From Pseudomonadota bacterium (GTDB lineage Bacteria > Desulfobacterota > DSM-4660 > Desulfatiglandales > B25-G16), in assembly GCA_030633645.1 (NCBI GenBank), contig DAOVRY010000041.1, positions 1 to 6,743 of the forward strand: 6,743 bases of DNA, read 5' to 3'. The notes beneath the pieces are model-generated. The model did not search any database. It had not been told where the DNA came from and saw only the letters and a list, made by a program, of their open reading frames with translations. Below are positions 5,124-6,743 of the stretch, in pieces. A program made the position numbers and the translations under genes. Numbering within the stretch: position 1 is the first letter of the stretch; each line of letters starts with the position of its first letter.

Positions 5124-6476
5124 TTAGAGCCCATACGCCTTTATCTTTTTATGGAGATTGCTTCTCTCCACTCCTATAGCTTCGGCTGTCTTGCTGATAT
5201 TTCCTTCGAATTGTTGTAACTTACGGGCGATAAAGGATTTTTCAAACGTGTCCCGAGCTTCCTTAAGGGTTTCAAAGGACAAAAAGGATTCCATCTTACG
5301 CTCATCAGGTCTCAAGGTACTATAGGGAGGCGGTATCTCTTCTGCACTAATCATCTTCTGAGGACACATGATGGCCAGCCGTTCTATGAGATTCTTAAGC
5401 TCCCTGACATTTCCTGGCCAGCTATACCTCTTGAGCAGGTCAAAGGTATCAGAACCCAGGAATTTCTGCTCCGTTTTGGCATCCAGGGAAAACTCATCCA
5501 AAAATTCGTTCGCAAGCTCAACTATGTCATCAACCCTCTCCCTTAACGGAGGAACCCTAATCGGTATCACATTGAGACGAAAGTAGAGATCTTCCCTGAA
5601 GGTCCCCCTTTCGATTTCTTCCTCTAGATTCTTGTTTGTTGCTGCAATAACCCGAACATCAACCTTAATGGTTCTGCTGCCGCCTACCCGGTCAAATCTC
5701 TGCTCTTGCAAAATGCGCAAAACCTTTGACTGGGCCTTGAGGCTCATGTCTCCTATTTCATCTAGAAAGAGTATTCCATTATTGGCCTGATCAAATTTGC
5801 CCCTTTTCATAGTAGTTGCACCGGTGAATGCCCCCTTTTCGTGCCCAAAGAGTTCTGATTCAATCAAATCCTCTGGTATCGCAGCACAATTAACCTCTAC
5901 GAAGGGTTTATTGCTTCTTTTGCTGAATCGATGGATGCTATGAGCCACTAGTTCCTTACCAGTTCCATTCTCTCCAACAATAAGAACCCACGCATCAGTT
6001 GGAGCAACGATCCTTATCTGTTCTTTCAAATCAGTAATGGCCCTGCTTTGCCCGGTTATCTGATACCGCTGCCGCTCTCTTTCCCTGAAAATGCCAAGCT
6101 CTGTTTCAAGCCTGTTATAGTTTAGTGCGTTATTTATTGATAAAAGAACTTTCTCCAGCGAAAGAGGCTTTTCAATAAAGTCATAGGCACCTAATTTGGT
6201 GGCCTTTACAGCGGTTTCGATGGTGCCATGGCCTGAGATCATAATTACCTGGAGACCCGGGTACAGTTCTCTAATCCTCTTCAGTGTTTCTATACCGTCG
6301 ATATCGGGCATCCAGATATCCAATAATACGATATCCGGGATCGTTTCCTTGATTATTTCCAGGGCCTTCAAACCCCCGCCAGCAGCCACAACCTCAAACC
6401 CCTCATCGGTAAGAATGCCCCGTAAGGATTGGATTATGCCTGGCTCATCATCAACGATTAGTATTGTCTCTGCCAT
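5124..6476 (-). CDS. Sigma-54-dependent response regulator, NtrX-like
   Basis: A 450-residue NtrC-family activator with three domains. The receiver (about 1-118) has Asp9/Asp10, phospho-acceptor Asp53, Ser81 and Lys103. The AAA+ domain (about 140-370) has Walker A GENGTGKE (168-175), the sigma-54-contacting GAFTGA loop (215-220), Walker B ILFLDE (235-240), arginines 294 and 300 in REDLYFR, and sensor II WPGNVREL (353-360). The C-terminal Fis-type helix-turn-helix is NISKTAEAIGVERSNLHKKI (426-445). MISGHGTIETAV and the ERSNLHKKIKAYGL ending are typical of NtrX, partner of membrane kinase NtrY, though its regulon here is unknown. All ATPase and GAFTGA residues are intact, so it should act at sigma-54 promoters. 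The Shine-Dalgarno sequence is weak (CGGA, 9 bases before the ATG). No kinase gene lies within 267 bases upstream. Confidence 0.92.
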   Translation of the reverse strand: MAETILIVDDEPGIIQSLRGILTDEGFEVVAAGGGLKALEIIKETIPDIVLLDIWMPDIDGIETLKRIRELYPGLQVIMISGHGTIETAVKATKLGAYDFIEKPLSLEKVLLSINNALNYNRLETELGIFRERERQRYQITGQSRAITDLKEQIRIVAPTDAWVLIVGENGTGKELVAHSIHRFSKRSNKPFVEVNCAAIPEDLIESELFGHEKGAFTGATTMKRGKFDQANNGILFLDEIGDMSLKAQSKVLRILQEQRFDRVGGSRTIKVDVRVIAATNKNLEEEIERGTFREDLYFRLNVIPIRVPPLRERVDDIVELANEFLDEFSLDAKTEQKFLGSDTFDLLKRYSWPGNVRELKNLIERLAIMCPQKMISAEEIPPPYSTLRPDERKMESFLSFETLKEARDTFEKSFIARKLQQFEGNISKTAEAIGVERSNLHKKIKAYGL

Positions 6477-6497
6477 ATCATTGTCCGTTGTTTTTGC

Positions 6498-6511
6498 AAC
6501 TGATAACTGAT
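6498..6511. repeat. AACTGAT heptad pair upstream of the ntrX-like gene
   Basis: AACTGAT occurs twice in exact tandem (6498-6504 and 6505-6511), 21 bases before the ntrX-like start codon on its upstream side. It would lie in the mRNA leader. It is short enough to be chance by itself; it is listed because the 7-base period recurs in the other spacers. Confidence 0.35.
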
Positions 6512-6535
6512 ATTTTTTAACTTAACTTTGATAAA

Positions 6536-6676
6536 TTCGTAAAAGGTTCTTTTAACGTCTGGATACCCGCATTTGCGGGTATGACGGATAGTGTATCTTA
6601 TTGATATTAAATGCTTTATTGTCATTCCCGCGTAGGCGGGAATCCAGATAAATGGGAAAATTTGACTTTTTACGAA
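6536..6676. repeat. Nested inverted-repeat element with two REP-like hairpins (141 bp)
   Basis: The ends TTCGTAAAA (6536-6544) and TTTTACGAA (6668-6676) are perfect inverted copies. Inside are two head-to-head hairpin units. GTCTGGAT...ATGAC (6557-6585) has a 9-bp stem, ATACCCGCA (6563-6571) with TGCGGGTAT (6574-6582). GTCATTCCCGC...AATCCAG (6621-6647) has an 8-bp stem, ATTCCCGC (6624-6631) with GCGGGAAT (6636-6643). The second has the ATTCCC-N8-GGGAAT form known from Neisseria dRS3 repeats and common as a dispersed repeat in other proteobacteria. It lies in the upstream region of the ntrX-like gene. Confidence 0.6.
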
Positions 6677-6690
6677 ACCATCAACTTTAG

Positions 6691-6719
6691 GCACTTTAGA
6701 TCACTTACAATTTTAGTCA
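6691..6719 (-). repeat. CTAAAATTGTAAGTG repeat, copy B (inverted)
   Basis: On the minus strand GACTAAAATTGTAAGTG (6702-6718) is followed by one A and then TCTAAAG (6694-6700) and TGCC. Fifteen bases are identical to copy A at 4741-4755, in opposite orientation. With the related CTTTAGGCACTTTAG run it forms a drifted 9-base CTAAAGTGC repeat. Confidence 0.6.
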
Positions 6720-6743
6720 CTTTGTACTTCCAAACCCATCATC

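Noticed and set aside
6458..6694. 78-codon minus-strand frame overlapping the start of the ntrX-like gene
   Set aside because: It translates the REP-like hairpins and the repeats around them, and overlaps the real gene out of frame.

Overview
The window is a compact stretch of bacterial chromosome with six complete protein genes and one partial gene. It carries no rRNA, tRNA, CRISPR array or intact insertion sequence. A stand-alone hisI joined to a long-form hisG, a PilW-like TPR lipoprotein, an NtrX-type sigma-54 regulator and short-word/palindromic intergenic repeats fit an anaerobic deltaproteobacterium (Desulfobacterota: sulfate-reducing or syntrophic lineages). This placement is inferred from protein style and repeat style, not from a database search.

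Layout. Positions 1-75 hold the start of purC on the minus strand, running off the left edge. Positions 76-861 have no gene and separate purC from the divergent plus-strand genes. They contain a likely purC promoter, a period-8 tandem repeat with inverted copies, an AT-rich block with a possible plus-strand promoter, two GC-rich hairpins, a long imperfect palindrome and a small hairpin before hisI. Positions 862-4025 hold a tight plus-strand operon: hisI and hisG overlap by 4 bases, then a PilW-like TPR lipoprotein follows after 2 bases and a class I aminotransferase after 4 bases. After 128 bases of heptad-repeat spacer comes engB (4154-4735). Positions 4736-5123 are a convergent intergenic region dominated by a 196-bp palindromic MITE-like element. 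Positions 5124-6476 encode an NtrX-like regulator on the minus strand. The right end (6477-6743) is another repeat-filled spacer.

How the genes fit together. HisG and HisI catalyse steps 1 and 3 of histidine biosynthesis; the rest of the pathway (including HisE and HisC) must lie elsewhere. PurC belongs to the purine pathway, which is metabolically linked to histidine synthesis through AICAR. The lipoprotein and the aminotransferase appear translationally co-organised with the his genes but have no obvious histidine role. EngB is an essential ribosome-assembly GTPase. The NtrX-like protein would activate sigma-54 promoters in response to a sensor kinase not present in the window.

The genes are ordinary; the spacers are not. 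Almost every intergenic gap is built from short words repeated two to five times with a period of about 7-9 bases, a different word in each gap, plus palindromic elements. One such repeat supplies the start codon of engB, and inverted copies of another flank the ntrX-like gene. I see no defence system or new enzyme cluster; the repeat population is the only candidate for something under-described.
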